Shown here: positions 54,042 through 63,589 of the stretch, piece by piece
Numbering within the stretch: the stretch's first letter is position 1
Layout of the letters: every line of letters begins with the position of its first letter
Origin: Actinopolymorpha pittospori
GTDB lineage: Bacteria; Actinomycetota; Actinomycetes; Propionibacteriales; Actinopolymorphaceae
Direction of reading: 5' to 3'
DNA length: 64,000 nt
Assembly (NCBI RefSeq): GCF_014873875.1
Contig: NZ_JADBEM010000001.1
Location: 3,968,001-4,032,000, forward strand
Program-made: the position numbers and the translations under genes
Notes under the pieces: model-generated
The model's input: the letters and a program-made list of their open reading frames with translations, nothing else
Told to the model about the DNA's origin: nothing
Databases searched by the model: none

Positions 54042-54608
54042 ATGAGCCAACGCGACGACCTGCTCGCCGCGGCGAGGAGACTCCTCGTCGAGAAGGGCTA
54101 TCACCGCACCACCGCGCGCGACCTCGCCGCGGCCTCCGGAGCGCATCTGGCCTCGATCGGCTACCACTTCGGCTCCAAGGACGCCCTGATGAGCGCGGCC
54201 GCCCTGGAGTCGCAGGGCGCGTGGGGCGACACGATCGACACCGCTGTGCGGGCCGCGGACGCCGGCAACCCGACCGAACGCCTGCGGATCTGCGTCGACG
54301 AACTCATCGCCGCGATCGCCGCGGAACGCGAGGTCCTGGTGGCGAGCGTGCAGGCCTATGCGCAGGCCGAGTACGCCGACGACATCCGACAGGTCCTCGC
54401 CGAGGGGACCGAAAGGGCGCGCGGCGACCTGGCCGCCATGGTCCTCGGGATCGCGGCCGAGAACGTCGACGCCGAGACCGCCCGGGGCCTGGGATCGGTG
54501 GTGCACTCGCTGATCGTCGGCCTGTCGTTCCAGGCGTTCCTCGATCCCGACTCACTGCCCAGCGGGGAGCAGGTCGTCGCGGCGCTGCGGGCGCTCGTGT
54601 CCGACTAG
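54042..54608 (+). CDS. TetR-family transcriptional regulator
   Basis: 188 aa from ATG 54042. HTH: RDDLLAAARRLLVEKGYHRTTARDLAAASGAHLASIGYHFGSKDALM. The C-terminal domain resembles the TetR_C_11-like ligand domain. It is divergent from the MFS exporter and likely represses it through the CGTACG repeats. Confidence 0.9.
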   Translation: MSQRDDLLAAARRLLVEKGYHRTTARDLAAASGAHLASIGYHFGSKDALMSAAALESQGAWGDTIDTAVRAADAGNPTERLRICVDELIAAIAAEREVLVASVQAYAQAEYADDIRQVLAEGTERARGDLAAMVLGIAAENVDAETARGLGSVVHSLIVGLSFQAFLDPDSLPSGEQVVAALRALVSD

Positions 54609-54668
54609 GTCGTGTCCTAGGGACCGAACGCGCGACTCGCGGCGCGACCCTCATGCCTCGCCCTCGCG

Positions 54669-55895
54669 TCAGGACGTGGTCCCGGCGTGGTCGAAGCCGA
54701 GCAGGGCCGCGAGCGGGATCGCGTCGACGGCGAGCGCGAGCGCCAGGCCGTAGTAGAAGTCACCCCAGGCGACGGCGCCGTCCAGCCCTTGGCGATGGGG
54801 GACCGAGTAGCTGCTTCGGCCAAGGATTCCCTCCCGGTCGAGGAGAGCTCCGGCGGTGTTCGCAAGGAGGAGTTGACAGCCGCGTCCGGTCCAGGTCGTT
54901 CGCCGCCGCTCGTCGTCGAGGATTCGGCCGAGCAACAGGCAACCCAGGGCGGCGACTGCTCCGGCGCTGGCGTCTCGTGGGGAGGACGGGTCGGTGTCGG
55001 TGAAGTCCCACGGGACGGGTTCGGACTTCGGGGCCCGGGTGTAGAACCACTCGAGCGCGCGCTCCGCCGCGTCGCGGAGTTCGGACTCACCGGTGGCCGC
55101 GTACGCCCAGGCGAACCCGCAACCCGCCCATGCCTGTCCCCTGGACCAACAGGAGTCGTCACTGTCGCCCTGGAAGGTGCCGCGCCGCAGCAGGGCACCG
55201 GAGACCGGGTCGACGTGCAGCAGGTGGTAGGTCGAGCCGTCCGGACGGAAGAAGAGGCGTGCGGAGGTCCGGGCGTGCCGCCGGGCCACGTCGTGCAGGC
55301 GGGAGTCTCCTCCGACGCTCGCCGACCACCACAGCAACGGGAGGTTCATCATCGTGTCGATGGTGCTGGTGCCCGCCGTACGGTGGTCGGCGATCGGACC
55401 GAAGGCCTGCAGGAGTTGGGCCGGCTCCATGAATCGCTGCGTCAGGGTGCGGGCCGCCGTGTGGGCGTCGTTGGCTGCCTGGTCGGGGAGAACACCGAGC
55501 CGCCGACCCAGCACGATGCTCGGGTAGAAGAGAAAGCCGAGGTCGTGCGTCGTGGTGTCGGTGGCACGCGCGCCGAGCAGGCCGGTGCGGTGACGCGCGA
55601 GCTCACGCGGGCCAGGATCACCGGACGCCAACGAGGTCAGCCACATCACGCCGTGCCAGAAGCCCGCGGTCCAGTTGCCGTGCTCATAACCGTGGTCGCC
55701 GTGGCTGGAACGGTCCTCGACATCCCGGGTTCGCCAACCGTCAGCCTCGCTGTAGTGCGGGAACTGTCGCTCATCACGCTGCCGCGCCGCGTCGTACTCC
55801 CGCAGGCCGGCCTTGCCGTAGCCGCGCCACAGTTCCGCGATGTCGCCGGTCGGTGCGGTGTCCTCGATGTCGCCCACGTGTTCTCCGTCCGCCAC
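54669..55895 (-). CDS. Glycoside hydrolase family 88, unsaturated glucuronyl hydrolase
   Basis: 408 aa from GTG/ATG 55895. Alpha/alpha-barrel signature residues: THDLGFLFYPS, where the Asp matches the family catalytic site, IDTMMNLPLLWWSASVGGD, DDSCWSRGQAWAGCGFAWAYAATGE, DASAGAVAALGCLLL and GAVAWGDFYYGLALALAVD. GH88 enzymes release the 4,5-unsaturated uronic acid left at the non-reducing end by polysaccharide lyases. No signal peptide, so it acts on imported oligosaccharides. Divergent from lacI with an operator in between. Confidence 0.9.
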   Translation of the reverse strand: MADGEHVGDIEDTAPTGDIAELWRGYGKAGLREYDAARQRDERQFPHYSEADGWRTRDVEDRSSHGDHGYEHGNWTAGFWHGVMWLTSLASGDPGPRELARHRTGLLGARATDTTTHDLGFLFYPSIVLGRRLGVLPDQAANDAHTAARTLTQRFMEPAQLLQAFGPIADHRTAGTSTIDTMMNLPLLWWSASVGGDSRLHDVARRHARTSARLFFRPDGSTYHLLHVDPVSGALLRRGTFQGDSDDSCWSRGQAWAGCGFAWAYAATGESELRDAAERALEWFYTRAPKSEPVPWDFTDTDPSSPRDASAGAVAALGCLLLGRILDDERRRTTWTGRGCQLLLANTAGALLDREGILGRSSYSVPHRQGLDGAVAWGDFYYGLALALAVDAIPLAALLGFDHAGTTS

Positions 55896-55949
55896 CTGTG
55901 GTCCGGGCCGGGGTCTTGACGGGAACCACCCGGACGGACCAGACTCCGA

Positions 55950-55969
55950 AAACGATTGCGCAAACGATT
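55950..55969. promoter_or_regulatory. LacI-type operator
   Basis: AAACGATTGCGCAAACGATT has arms that match at 8 of 10 positions around the central GCGC, the usual LacI-family pattern with a TTGCGCAA core. It lies 55 bp upstream of the GH88 start and 100 bp upstream of lacI. Confidence 0.7.
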
Positions 55970-56069
55970 CTGGTCCATCGATCGCTCGACGACAAGGGCG
56001 AGGACCGAGAGGGAAGGCGCGAAACTATGGCCAAGGGTAACTGGTCGGTGACGCAATGCTGAGCCGACG

Positions 56070-57092
56070 ATGACGGGGGCGGCTCGAAGGGTGACCGCCC
56101 GCGACGTCGCGGCGCGCGCGGGGGTGTCGGTCACGACCGTGTCCCGCGTCCTCAACGACAAGGCGGTGGACCTCACTCCGGCGACGTGTGAACGCGTCCG
56201 GGTGGCCGCGCGGGAGTTGGGTTACCAGGTCCATCCCGCGGCGAGCGCTCTCCGGCGCGGGCGCACCGGCACCCTCGGCCTCGTCGTTCCTGACATCGGC
56301 GACCAGTACTTCCACCGCATCGCGCGTGGTGTCGAGGACGCCATCCGTCCGCAGGGCTTCGGCATCGTCTTCTGCGACACCGACCGCGACGCGTCCCTCG
56401 AGGACGAGGCCGTCGACATGCTGCTGTCCAAGGGCGTGGACGGGATCGTCCTGTGTGGTGGTGGACTGGACGACGACCGGCACCTGCGTTCGCGGCGTTG
56501 GCACAACACGCCCGTCGTGACGATCGGTCCACACCGGCTGGACTTTCCGGCCATCTCCGCGGACGACGTCGGCGCGGTCGCGGCCCTGGTGCGGCATCTG
56601 CACGAGGGCGGACGCCGCCGGATCCTGTGTGTCGCGGGCCAGCCGACCTGGTTGGTCACGAAGCAGCGGCTGGTCGGATACCACACGGCGGTCGAGGAAC
56701 TCGGGCTGGACGACGACCCGAAGCTCGTCGTCCACGCCGGGTTCACCGCGGAGGCCGGCGAGCACGCCGTCCGGCAGGCACGCGAGCGCGGCATCGACTT
56801 CGACGCCGTTGTCGCCTTCGACGACTACGCCGCCCTCGGAGCCCTACATGCCCTGCAGGCACTGGGGATCGCGGTACCCGAGGACGTCGCGGTGGCGGGC
56901 TGCGACGACATCGACTTCGCACGGTTCGCCCGGGTACCGCTCACCAGCGTGCGGTTTCCCACCTACGAGATGGGACGGGCCGCGGCCCGGCTGTTGGCCC
57001 CGCCACCAGGTGAGCGCGAGGAGGTGGTCGCCGCGTTCGGCTTCGAACTACACGTGCGAGAGAGTTCGGCGCCGGCGGGACGTCGGGGTTGA
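56070..57092 (+). CDS. LacI-family transcriptional regulator
   Basis: 340 aa from ATG 56070. HTH with hinge: VTARDVAARAGVSVTTVSRVLNDKAVDLTPATCERVRVAARELGYQVHPAASALRRGRTGTLGLVVPDI. A periplasmic-binding-protein-like effector domain follows, with SVRFPTYEMGRAAARLL near the end. It likely controls the divergent GH88 gene and the downstream CoA-transferase, MaoC and transporter genes. Confidence 0.93.
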   Translation: MTGAARRVTARDVAARAGVSVTTVSRVLNDKAVDLTPATCERVRVAARELGYQVHPAASALRRGRTGTLGLVVPDIGDQYFHRIARGVEDAIRPQGFGIVFCDTDRDASLEDEAVDMLLSKGVDGIVLCGGGLDDDRHLRSRRWHNTPVVTIGPHRLDFPAISADDVGAVAALVRHLHEGGRRRILCVAGQPTWLVTKQRLVGYHTAVEELGLDDDPKLVVHAGFTAEAGEHAVRQARERGIDFDAVVAFDDYAALGALHALQALGIAVPEDVAVAGCDDIDFARFARVPLTSVRFPTYEMGRAAARLLAPPPGEREEVVAAFGFELHVRESSAPAGRRG

Positions 57093-57137
57093 CCGCCCGG
57101 CTCACCTGTCCCGCTCGGCTCACAGCAAGGGAGACAC

Positions 57138-58334
57138 ATGCTCGACGGTGTCTGCGTCCTCAGCTTCACCCACTACCTGCAAGGTCCCTCCGCCGCACAG
57201 TTGCTCGGCGACCTCGGTGCCGACGTCATCAAGATCGAGCGGCCACAGGGAGCCTGGGAGCGCGGCTGGTCCGGAGCCCGCTGCTATCTGGACGGTGTGA
57301 GCGTGTTCTATCTGGCCGCCGGCCGCAACCAGCGCAGCCTCGCGGTCGACCTCAGGTCGCAGGAGGGGCGGGACGTCGTACGTGATCTCGCCCGCGGCGC
57401 GGATGTCGTCATCGAGAACTACCGGCCGGGCGTCATGGACCGGCTGGGACTCGGCTACGACGTGCTCCGGCAGGACAATCCTGCCCTTGTCTACTGCTCC
57501 TTGACAGGCTACGGATCGAGTGGACCGAAGCGCGACGCTCCCGGGCAGGACATGCTCGTCCAGGCGATGAGTGGACTGGCCCAGCTGAGCGGCCGGGCCG
57601 GAGATCCTCCGACGCCGACCGGAACCTCCGTGGTCGACCAGCACGGCGCCGTGCTGGGTGCCCTCGGTGTGCTCGCGGCGCTGTTTCGCGCGCGGCAGAC
57701 GGGCGAGGGCACCTATGTCAGGGGAAACCTGCTCGACAGCGCCCTGGACCTGCAGGTCGAGTCGCTCGCCTACCACCTCAACGGGGAACGCCTGTGGGAC
57801 CGCAGCGCCGCGGGCGTCGCCACCCGCTTCCACCCCGCGCCCTACGGGGTGCTCGCCACCTCCGACGGGTACGTCGCGGTGTCGTTCGTCACCGCCGAAC
57901 AGTTGCGTGCCGTCTTCGAGTACGCACGCTTCGAGGGCCTCGACGGTGAGGATCCGGACGACCGGGAGACCATCACCGCCCTCGTCGCCGACCACGTCGC
58001 GAAGGACACCACCGAGCACTGGCTCGCGGTCTTCGACGAGCGCGGGATCTGGTCCGCGCCCGTCAACGACTACCGGGCCGTCGAGGACGACCCACAGGTG
58101 CGGCACAACCAGTCGATCGTCGAGTTCGAGCACCCACAGGCCGGCACCGTACGGCTGGTGGGCCATCCGCTGAGCTACGACGGCGAGCGGCCGGGAGTCC
58201 GTCGGCCTCCGCCCCAGCTCGGTCAGGACGGCCTTGACATCCTGCGCGAGATCGGGCGCGGCGAGGAGGACGTCCGGCGGTTGCTCGAGGACGGTGTGAT
58301 CGTCGTACCCACGAAGGAGGTCAGCACCTCGTGA
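57138..58334 (+). CDS. CaiB/BaiF family (class III) CoA-transferase
   Basis: 398 aa from ATG 57138. N-terminal GVCVLSFTHYLQGPSAAQLLGDLGADVIKIERPQG, NQRSLAVDLRSQEGRDV, ADVVIENYRPGVMDRLGLGY, and the catalytic Asp in PGQDMLVQAMSGLAQLSG. These enzymes move CoA between carboxylic acids. Its stop overlaps the GTG of the MaoC gene, and a transporter follows, so an organic acid is imported, activated to a CoA thioester and hydrated. The acid is not identified. Confidence 0.93.
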   Translation: MLDGVCVLSFTHYLQGPSAAQLLGDLGADVIKIERPQGAWERGWSGARCYLDGVSVFYLAAGRNQRSLAVDLRSQEGRDVVRDLARGADVVIENYRPGVMDRLGLGYDVLRQDNPALVYCSLTGYGSSGPKRDAPGQDMLVQAMSGLAQLSGRAGDPPTPTGTSVVDQHGAVLGALGVLAALFRARQTGEGTYVRGNLLDSALDLQVESLAYHLNGERLWDRSAAGVATRFHPAPYGVLATSDGYVAVSFVTAEQLRAVFEYARFEGLDGEDPDDRETITALVADHVAKDTTEHWLAVFDERGIWSAPVNDYRAVEDDPQVRHNQSIVEFEHPQAGTVRLVGHPLSYDGERPGVRRPPPQLGQDGLDILREIGRGEEDVRRLLEDGVIVVPTKEVSTS

Positions 58335-58783
58335 GCACACCACAGCACACCTTCGCCCTTCCCGGCACGGCCGTGCCAGGTGTCAACGTCAGCTTCCGCA
58401 AGACCCTGTCGGAGTCTGACGTCTACCTGTTCGCCGGTGTGACGGGCGACTTCAGCCCCAACCATGTGGACGAGGAGTTCATGAAGGGCACGCCGTACGG
58501 CGGTCGGATCGCCCACGGAGCGCTGCTCGTCGGCCTCACCTCGCGCGCTTCCACCATGATGATCGAGCACCTCGGCGCCTCCGCCGTGTCCTATGGCTAC
58601 GACCGGATCCGGTTCCTTCGCGGGGTTCGAATCGGAACGACGCTGACGGTCACCTACACCCTCACTCGGGTCGATGAGGAGGCCCGCAAGACCTTCGCGG
58701 ACGTCACCGTGACCGACCAGGATGGTGCGCTGTGCGCGGTCGCCGAGCACATCCTGAAGTTCTTCACGACCCAGGAGGGCTGA
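58331..58783 (+). CDS. MaoC-family (R)-hydratase
   Basis: 150 aa, GTG start overlapping the previous stop by 4 bp. Single hot-dog domain; the hydratase motif is in VTGDFSPNHVDEEFMKGTPYGGRIAHGAL, with catalytic Asp and His. It would hydrate an enoyl-CoA-type thioester, or dehydrate a hydroxyacyl-CoA, made by the CoA-transferase upstream. Confidence 0.92.
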   Translation: MSTPQHTFALPGTAVPGVNVSFRKTLSESDVYLFAGVTGDFSPNHVDEEFMKGTPYGGRIAHGALLVGLTSRASTMMIEHLGASAVSYGYDRIRFLRGVRIGTTLTVTYTLTRVDEEARKTFADVTVTDQDGALCAVAEHILKFFTTQEG

Positions 58784-58788
58784 GCCGG

Positions 58789-60144
58789 ATGACAAGCCTC
58801 CGACACGGACACGAGCCCGCCACCGATGGGTCGGCCGCGCAACGCCGGCGGGCGGTGGTCTCCAGCACTCTTGGCTCGAGCATCGAGTGGTACGACTTCT
58901 ACCTCTACGGAGTCGCCGCCGCGACGATCTTCAACCACCAGTTCTTCCCCGCGGGCACCAGCCCCTACGTCGGGACCCTGCTGGCCTTCAGTACCTACGC
59001 GGTCGGCTTCCTGGCCCGGCCGCTCGGCGGGCTCGTCTTCGGCCACTTCGGTGACCGGGTGGGGCGTAAGAAGGCACTCGTGGTGACCATCCTCATGATG
59101 GGTGGCGCCACCTTCCTGTGCGGCCTGCTGCCGACCTACGCCGCGATCGGGATCTGGGCGCCGCTTGCGCTGACGGCACTCCGGTTCCTGCAGGGGATCG
59201 GCGTCGGAGGGGAGTGGGGAGGCGCCACGCTCATGGTCACCGAGCAGTCGCCCGCTCGGCGACGTGGGCTGTTCGGTGCCCTCCCGCAGTTGGGTGTCGC
59301 CTTCGGCGCGCTGACCTCCAACGGGTTGTTCAGTCTCATCAGCGCGACGATGGACGAACGGAGCTTCCAGGCCTGGGGCTGGCGGCTGCCGTTCCTCTTC
59401 TCCGCCGTTCTGGTCGCCATCGGGCTCTACATCCGGCTCAGCCTCGCGGAGTCGCCGGCCTTCCAGCAGTTGCGCGAGGAGGGGAAGATCGAGAAGAAGC
59501 CGATCGTGACGGTGCTCCGCCAGCAGCCGTTGACGATTCTGCGGGTGGCCGGGATCCGGGTCGCCGACATCGGCAACTACTACGTCTGGACCAGCTTCGT
59601 GCTCGCCTACGCGGTGACGATCGGTCTGTCGAGCAACGACATCCTGGTGCCGACGCTGATCGTGTCCGCGGTGTCCCTGCTGACCATTCCGATGTGGGGA
59701 GCGATCTCCGACCGGCTGGGACGGCGCCGCACGATCATGGTCGGTGGCGTCGTCATGGCGGCGCTGTCCTATCCGTTCTTCTGGGCCGTCGACACCCGAA
59801 ACTGGTCGCTCATCCTGCTGGTTCTGCTGATCGGCATCAATCTCGGACGCGATGCCTGTTACGCACCGCAGGCGGCGTACTTCACCGAGATGTTCCCGGC
59901 CCAGGTGCGCTACAGCGGTGCGTCGATCGGCCCTCAGCTCGCCGCGGTGTTCGGCGGGTGCGCGCCGCTCATCGCGACGGCGCTCGCGGGCCCCGACTTC
60001 GGCGGCATCGCCCAGGTGGTGGGGCTCGTGGTGGTGATGTCACTGGTGACCTTCGTCGCCGCGCTCGCGAGCAAGGAGACGGCGTTCGCCCTGACCGGCC
60101 GGGACGCAGCGGCCGTCCCGGCCGCCGGCGGCAACGCTTCCTGA
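58789..60144 (+). CDS. MHS-family metabolite:proton symporter
   Basis: 451 aa from ATG 58789, 5 bp after maoC. Twelve-span MFS of the ShiA/KgtP group: SSIEWYDFYLYGVAAATIF, RPLGGLVFGHFGDRVGRKKALV (motif A), LRFLQGIGVGGEWGGATLMVTEQSPARRRG and WGWRLPFLFSA. Members import carboxylates such as shikimate, citrate or alpha-ketoglutarate with protons. It is the last gene of the lacI-caiB-maoC cluster. Confidence 0.93.
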   Translation: MTSLRHGHEPATDGSAAQRRRAVVSSTLGSSIEWYDFYLYGVAAATIFNHQFFPAGTSPYVGTLLAFSTYAVGFLARPLGGLVFGHFGDRVGRKKALVVTILMMGGATFLCGLLPTYAAIGIWAPLALTALRFLQGIGVGGEWGGATLMVTEQSPARRRGLFGALPQLGVAFGALTSNGLFSLISATMDERSFQAWGWRLPFLFSAVLVAIGLYIRLSLAESPAFQQLREEGKIEKKPIVTVLRQQPLTILRVAGIRVADIGNYYVWTSFVLAYAVTIGLSSNDILVPTLIVSAVSLLTIPMWGAISDRLGRRRTIMVGGVVMAALSYPFFWAVDTRNWSLILLVLLIGINLGRDACYAPQAAYFTEMFPAQVRYSGASIGPQLAAVFGGCAPLIATALAGPDFGGIAQVVGLVVVMSLVTFVAALASKETAFALTGRDAAAVPAAGGNAS

Positions 60145-60159
60145 GCAGAGCGAGATCGT

Positions 60160-61533
60160 TCAGCCGGCGAGGTCGTGCCAGGGGACCCCTTCGGGCAGGA
60201 GCCGGTCGGCCTCCCGCGGACCCCAGGTTCCGGGTGTGTAGTCGTACAGCGGGGCGACGTCGCCGAGGATCGGATCGACGACCCGCCAGGACGCCTCGAC
60301 GGTGTCCTCTCGGGCAAAGAAGAACCGGTCGCCCTCGAGCGCGGCGCCGATCAACCGGTCGTAGGGACGCGGGTCGGAACCCGGCTGCTGGGCGAAGGTG
60401 AGCTCCTCCACCTGTGCCTGCGCGTCAATGCCAGGTTTCTTCCCGGCCAGGGTGAGGGTGACCGCGGTCTCCGGCCGGACCCGGAACCGGAGCTCGTTCA
60501 TGCCCCGGAATCCCTCGATGCCGGCGACGTTCCGCTCCGGTTGGCGGAAGCGGACGCTGACCTCGCTCGCGCTGACGGGCATGCACTTGCCGCCCCTGAT
60601 GAGGATGGGTACGTCCTGCCACCGGGGCGAGTCGGCGAACAGCCGGACGGCGAAGTAGGTCTCCACCGTCGAGTCCGGAGCCACTCCTGGCACGTCGCGG
60701 TATCCGGTGTACTGGCCCCGCACGGTGTCGTCGGCCGAGAGCGGCCGAAGGCTCTGGATGGCGTGCGCCCGCTGGTCCTGCCACGAGCGCAGTCCCTCCG
60801 CCGGTTCGTCGGCGATGATGCTGGCCAGCAGTTGCATCAGGTGGTTCTGCAGCACGTCGCGGAACGCACCGGTCCGGTCGTAGAACTTCCCCCGGTCGGC
60901 CACGCCGAAGTCCTCCGCCATCGTGATCTGGATGCTCTCCACGTGTGTGCGGTTGAGCAGCGGATCGATGATGGAGTTCGCGAACCGCACGTAGAGGATG
61001 TTCTCCATCGGCTCCAGGCCGAGCCAGTGGTCGACGCGGAAGATGTCCTCCTCCGCGAAGACCTTGTGCATGGTGGCGTTGAGCTCCTGCGCGCTCTCCA
61101 GGTCGGTGCCGAACGGCTTCTCCACCATGATCCGTGAGTCCCGGTGGAGGCCGACGGACGCGAGCCCGTCGGCGATCTGGCCGAACAGCAGCGGTGGCAC
61201 CTCCAGGTAGAAGAGGATGCGCCTCCGCTCGCCGAGCCGGTCGGAGAGGGCCTGATAGGTCTCCTGCGCTGTCAGGTCGCCGTTGACATAGTCGAGCAGG
61301 TCGAGCATGCGCGCCGCGGCGCCACTGTGCGGATCGATGTGGTTCTGCTCCAGCGACGCCGCGGCGTACTCCCTGAACTCCTGCCGGTTCCAGCCACGGT
61401 GCGCGACACCGATGATCGGGACGTCGAGGACGCCCCGTTCGACCAGACTGACGAGGGCGGGATAGGTCTGCAGTTTGGCCAGGTCGCCGGTCGCTCCGAA
61501 GATGACCATGGCGTCCACCCGATCGTTACCCAT
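60160..61533 (-). CDS. zwf: Glucose-6-phosphate dehydrogenase, atypical
   Basis: 457 aa from ATG 61533. NADP motif GATGDLAKLQTYPAL, EKPFGTD, substrate-site RVDHWLGLEPMENIL, and the catalytic region GKFYDRTGAFRDVLQNHLMQLLA (His231). In typical enzymes the substrate motif is DHYLGKE; here the phosphate-contacting Lys is Leu (position 173). First step of the oxidative pentose phosphate pathway. Downstream of pgi by 53 bp on the same strand, so probably co-transcribed. It may be a secondary isozyme with changed substrate affinity. Confidence 0.9.
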   Translation of the reverse strand: MGNDRVDAMVIFGATGDLAKLQTYPALVSLVERGVLDVPIIGVAHRGWNRQEFREYAAASLEQNHIDPHSGAAARMLDLLDYVNGDLTAQETYQALSDRLGERRRILFYLEVPPLLFGQIADGLASVGLHRDSRIMVEKPFGTDLESAQELNATMHKVFAEEDIFRVDHWLGLEPMENILYVRFANSIIDPLLNRTHVESIQITMAEDFGVADRGKFYDRTGAFRDVLQNHLMQLLASIIADEPAEGLRSWQDQRAHAIQSLRPLSADDTVRGQYTGYRDVPGVAPDSTVETYFAVRLFADSPRWQDVPILIRGGKCMPVSASEVSVRFRQPERNVAGIEGFRGMNELRFRVRPETAVTLTLAGKKPGIDAQAQVEELTFAQQPGSDPRPYDRLIGAALEGDRFFFAREDTVEASWRVVDPILGDVAPLYDYTPGTWGPREADRLLPEGVPWHDLAG

Positions 61534-61586
61534 CTGGTCCTCACCTTCCTCGGTGTTTCGCGCGGCCTTCTGCCGCCGATCTGCCG

Positions 61587-63215
61587 TCAGGCTCGGAGGG
61601 AGCGGTAACGACGGATCAGGTTGTTGGTCGAGGAGTCGTGCCGGAGATCCGGCTCGGGCTCGCTCTCGAGCTCAGGAATGATCTGGTTGGCCATCACCTT
61701 GCCGAGTTCGACACCCCACTGGTCGTAGGAGTTGATGTTCCAGACCGTGCCCTGAGTGAAGACACTGTGCTCGTACAACGCCACCAGCGTCCCGAGCAGG
61801 CGCGGCGTCAGCACCTCCGCGAGCAGGACGTTGTTGGGGCGGTTGCCCGGCATCACCCGGTGCGGAACGACCTCGGGCGCGGTGCCCTCGGCTCGCACCT
61901 CCTCCTCGGAGCGTCCGAAGGCGAAGGCCTGTGCCTGCGCGAAGACGTTCGAGGTCAGGATGTCGTGGTGACGGCCGAGCGGGTTGAGGCTGCGGCCGAA
62001 GCCGATCAGGTCGACCGGGATCAGCCGGGTGCCCTGGTGGAGGAGCTGGTAGAAGCTGTGCTGGCCGTTGGTGCCGGGCTCGCCCCAGTAGACCGGCCCG
62101 GTGTCGTAGTCGACCGTGCGGCCGTCAAGGGTGACCTGCTTGCCGTTGGACTCCATCGTGAGCTGCTGGAGGTAGGCCGGGAAGCGCTTGAGGTACTGCT
62201 CGTACGGCATCACACCGACGCTCTGGACGCCGAAGAAGTTGACGTACCAGACGGTGAGCATGCCCATCAGCACCGGGAGGTTGGCGGCGAGCGGAGCGGT
62301 GCGGAAGTGCTCGTCCATGTCGTGGAAGCCGGCCAGCATCTCGGCGAAGTGCTCGGGGCCGATCGCGACCATGGTCGACAGGCCGATGGCCGAGTCCATC
62401 GAGTAGCGGCCACCCACCCAGTCCCAGAAGCCGAACATGTTCTGTGTGTCGATGCCGAACGCCGCGACCTTCTCGGCGTTCGTGGAGACCGCGGCGAAGT
62501 GCTTGGCCACCGCGTCCTCGCTGCCGAGCTGACCGACCAGCCAGTCGCGGGCCGAGTGGGCGTTGGTGAGGGTCTCCTGCGTCCCGAAGGTCTTGGAGGA
62601 GACGATGAAGAGAGTCTCCTCTGCGGACAGGTCGCGTGTCGCCTCGACGAGGTCGGTCGAGTCGACGTTCGACACGAACCTGACGGTGAGGTCGCGCCGG
62701 CTGTAGTGGCGCAACGCTTCGTAGGCCATCACCGGACCGAGGTCGGACCCCCCGATCCCGATGTTGATGATGTTGCGGATCGGCTTGCCGGTGTGGCCCG
62801 TCCACGCGCCGGAGCGGATACGCCGGGCGAAGTCGGCCATCCGGTCGAGGACCTCGTGCACCTGCGCGACGACGTCGACACCGTCGACGACGAGGGACGT
62901 GCCCTTCGGCATCCGCAGAGCCACGTGGAGCACGGGCCGGCCCTCGGAGGTGTTGATCCGTTCACCGCGGAACATCATCTCGCGGCGGGAGGCCAGATCG
63001 GACTCCTCGGCGAGCTGGAGCAGCAGCCGGACCGTCTCGTCGGTGATGCGGTTCTTGGAGTAGTCGAGGTAGATGCCGGCCGCCTCCGCACACAGGCGCT
63101 CGCCACGAGTGGGATCCTCGGCGAACAGTTCGCGTAGGTGTCGTGGTCCGATCTCGGCACGATGTTGCTCGAGCGCCTTCCAGGCGGGCCGTTCCTTGAG
63201 CGGGGTGATCGGCAT
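61587..63215 (-). CDS. pgi: Glucose-6-phosphate isomerase
   Basis: 542 aa from ATG 63215 with GGAGGAACGACCG upstream. PGI signature blocks: NIGIGGSDLGPVMAYEAL, FVSNVDSTDLVEAT, VSSKTFGTQETLTNA, GGRYSMDSAIGLSTMVAIG, WGEPGTNGQHSFYQLLHQG and the C-terminal WNINSYDQWGVELGK. Interconverts glucose-6-P and fructose-6-P. With zwf downstream it links glycolysis to the oxidative pentose phosphate route. Confidence 0.97.
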   Translation of the reverse strand: MPITPLKERPAWKALEQHRAEIGPRHLRELFAEDPTRGERLCAEAAGIYLDYSKNRITDETVRLLLQLAEESDLASRREMMFRGERINTSEGRPVLHVALRMPKGTSLVVDGVDVVAQVHEVLDRMADFARRIRSGAWTGHTGKPIRNIINIGIGGSDLGPVMAYEALRHYSRRDLTVRFVSNVDSTDLVEATRDLSAEETLFIVSSKTFGTQETLTNAHSARDWLVGQLGSEDAVAKHFAAVSTNAEKVAAFGIDTQNMFGFWDWVGGRYSMDSAIGLSTMVAIGPEHFAEMLAGFHDMDEHFRTAPLAANLPVLMGMLTVWYVNFFGVQSVGVMPYEQYLKRFPAYLQQLTMESNGKQVTLDGRTVDYDTGPVYWGEPGTNGQHSFYQLLHQGTRLIPVDLIGFGRSLNPLGRHHDILTSNVFAQAQAFAFGRSEEEVRAEGTAPEVVPHRVMPGNRPNNVLLAEVLTPRLLGTLVALYEHSVFTQGTVWNINSYDQWGVELGKVMANQIIPELESEPEPDLRHDSSTNNLIRRYRSLRA

Positions 63216-63589
63216 CGGTCGTTCCTCCAGCCGGTGTGCGGTGAACCTCGGTCAACTGAGCATGGCACGCGAAGCCAGCACCCGGGTGACTGGACAGTGG
63301 TCCTCTCGGCGTGGTTCGCCGCGAGGCGGAGCGCACCACGCCGCACCCCCGGGGCAGCGACGTCCCAGGTCACAACCTCAGCGTGGTACGCGGGACCCCA
63401 CCTGGCAGGGGTCACCCGCCCGGGCTCGCCCGGGCCGAAGGGCTCGGCCGGGCGCTCACGTTCAGGTTGCGGGCGCGTGGACTCCGCCTGACTCGGAGTG
63501 GACGGACGCGTGTCGACATCCCGGCGTGGGCGCGGGTGGCGCGATATCGTCAGTTTTCGGGGATTGCTCGGCCGACACGGGGAGGGACG
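63216..63589. other. Divergent promoter region of pgi and a small unknown gene
   Basis: No gene is seen in these 374 bp. A self-complementary CCCGGGCTCGCCCGGG occurs at 63419-63434. The ribosome-binding sites of both flanking genes are clear. Confidence 0.4.
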
